14,350 bases of DNA from an uncultured Eubacteriales bacterium (GTDB taxonomy: Bacteria; Bacillota; Clostridia; Oscillospirales; CAG-272). This document shows positions 14,029 through 14,350 of this stretch, piece after piece (the first letter of the stretch is position 1; every line of letters begins with the position of its first letter). The translations under genes were made by a program, and so were the position numbers. The notes beneath the pieces were generated by a model, which saw only the letters and a program-made list of their open reading frames with translations, searched no databases and had not been told where the DNA came from. The stretch lies in assembly GCA_900547725.1 (NCBI GenBank), contig URHR01000047.1, positions 1 to 14,350 of the forward strand. The letters are read 5' to 3'.

Positions 14029-14142
14029 GCGTAAGGTTCTGTAAGCGTTGCTTGGGTGGAAATTTATCCCCCCCTCATCAGTCGCTGTCGCGACAAACTG
14101 CTTGCAGTTTTCTTCCCACCCAAGAGGAAGCCTTCCTTACGC
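14029..14142. repeat. Structured palindromic intergenic element (copy A)
   Basis: Outer arms GCGTAAGG (14029-14036) / CCTTACGC (14135-14142) and CTTGGGTGG (14051-14059) / CCACCCAAG (14116-14124) enclose two internal hairpins: GTCGC-TGTC-GCGAC (14081-14094) and AAACTG-CTTG-CAGTTT (14095-14110). The element contains no transposase and resembles small dispersed palindromic repeats or MITE-like elements of gut Clostridia. Its segment 14063-14134 recurs inverted at 14296-14350. Confidence 0.65.
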
Positions 14143-14149
14143 TGTGAGA

Positions 14150-14212
14150 ATATGGCAAACAGCTGTGTGTACATAGCAAACAAAAACGCGAACATAGCAA
14201 ATAAAAATTTGA
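14150..14212 (+). repeat. Three tandem 21-bp units
   Basis: A core AYATRGCAAAY begins at 14150, 14171 and 14192, with an exact 21-base period. The second and third units agree at 17 of 21 positions; the first is more diverged, at 12 of 21 with the second. The array lies between the two inverted copies of the palindromic element, in an otherwise featureless AT-rich stretch (14143-14295). Confidence 0.55.
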
Positions 14213-14295
14213 GAAGCCAGTAGGATTACAAGAGTAAACAGGCTCGTAATTTTCTGCTTACCATACTTGTTATGAAAAACGAGAGGGTTTTAGAA

Positions 14296-14350
14296 AAGGC
14301 TTCCCCTTGGGGGGAAGCTGTCGCGTAAGCGACTGATGAGGGGGGATAAA
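14296..14350. repeat. Palindromic intergenic element (copy B, cut by window end)
   Basis: This is an inverted copy of the 14063-14134 segment. GCTTCCCC (14299-14306) / GGGGAAGC (14311-14318) and GTCGC-GTAA-GCGAC (14320-14333) form two adjacent hairpins, followed by a segment (14328-14350) that is the reverse complement of 14063-14086 apart from one C in the C-run. It lacks the extra AAACTG/CAGTTT palindrome of copy A. The element probably continues past the window end. Confidence 0.65.

Noticed and set aside
13893..14147. 84-residue open frame on the plus strand
   Set aside because: It reads through a terminator and the palindromic repeat element, has no ribosome site, and shows no protein-like pattern.
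14150..14212. CRISPR array
   Set aside because: The units are 21 bases in direct tandem without spacers, diverged, only three, and have no cas genes nearby.

Overview
The window suggests a chromosomal region of a GC-rich gut-type member of the Clostridia (Bacillota). Evidence is the clostridial-style lipoprotein signal with a Cys-Lys-Lys-Glu mature start, near-consensus sigma-A promoters with purine-rich Shine-Dalgarno sites, and palindromic intergenic elements of a kind common in Oscillospirales-like genomes. This taxonomic reading is inference. No plasmid, phage, transposase, CRISPR or RNA gene was recognised.

Layout. Positions 1-229 hold back-to-back dyads, including a long hairpin with a T-tract that ends the leftward operon. 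Positions 230-10861 are a tightly packed nine-gene minus-strand operon, driven by a TTGACA-17-TATGAT promoter at 10933-10961. In transcription order it encodes glycosyltransferase, GT4 glycosyltransferase, Wzx-type flippase, LicD-family phosphotransferase, class V aminotransferase, a TagD-like cytidylyltransferase fused to a Gfo/Idh/MocA-like domain, then CapE, CapG and CapF. Positions 10862-11291 are a divergent control region. Positions 11292-13792 (plus strand) encode a polar amino acid ABC transporter: lipoprotein, permease and ATPase. It has a consensus promoter, a candidate ArgR/AhrC box, and a strong hairpin between lipoprotein and permease. Positions 13793-14350 carry two terminators and a pair of inverted palindromic repeats, with no credible gene.

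How the genes work together. CapE, CapG and CapF form the known route from UDP-GlcNAc to UDP-N-acetyl-L-fucosamine. The two glycosyltransferases would build a lipid-linked glycan and the flippase would move it across the membrane. The middle module (aminotransferase, cytidylyltransferase-oxidoreductase fusion, LicD) looks like a dedicated route to a CDP-activated small alcohol or amino-alcohol that LicD adds to the glycan as a phosphodiester. That module is the most interesting part of the window. Its exact product cannot be read from sequence. No Wzy polymerase, priming phosphoglycosyltransferase or chain-length regulator is present, although the operon appears bounded by its own promoter and terminator.
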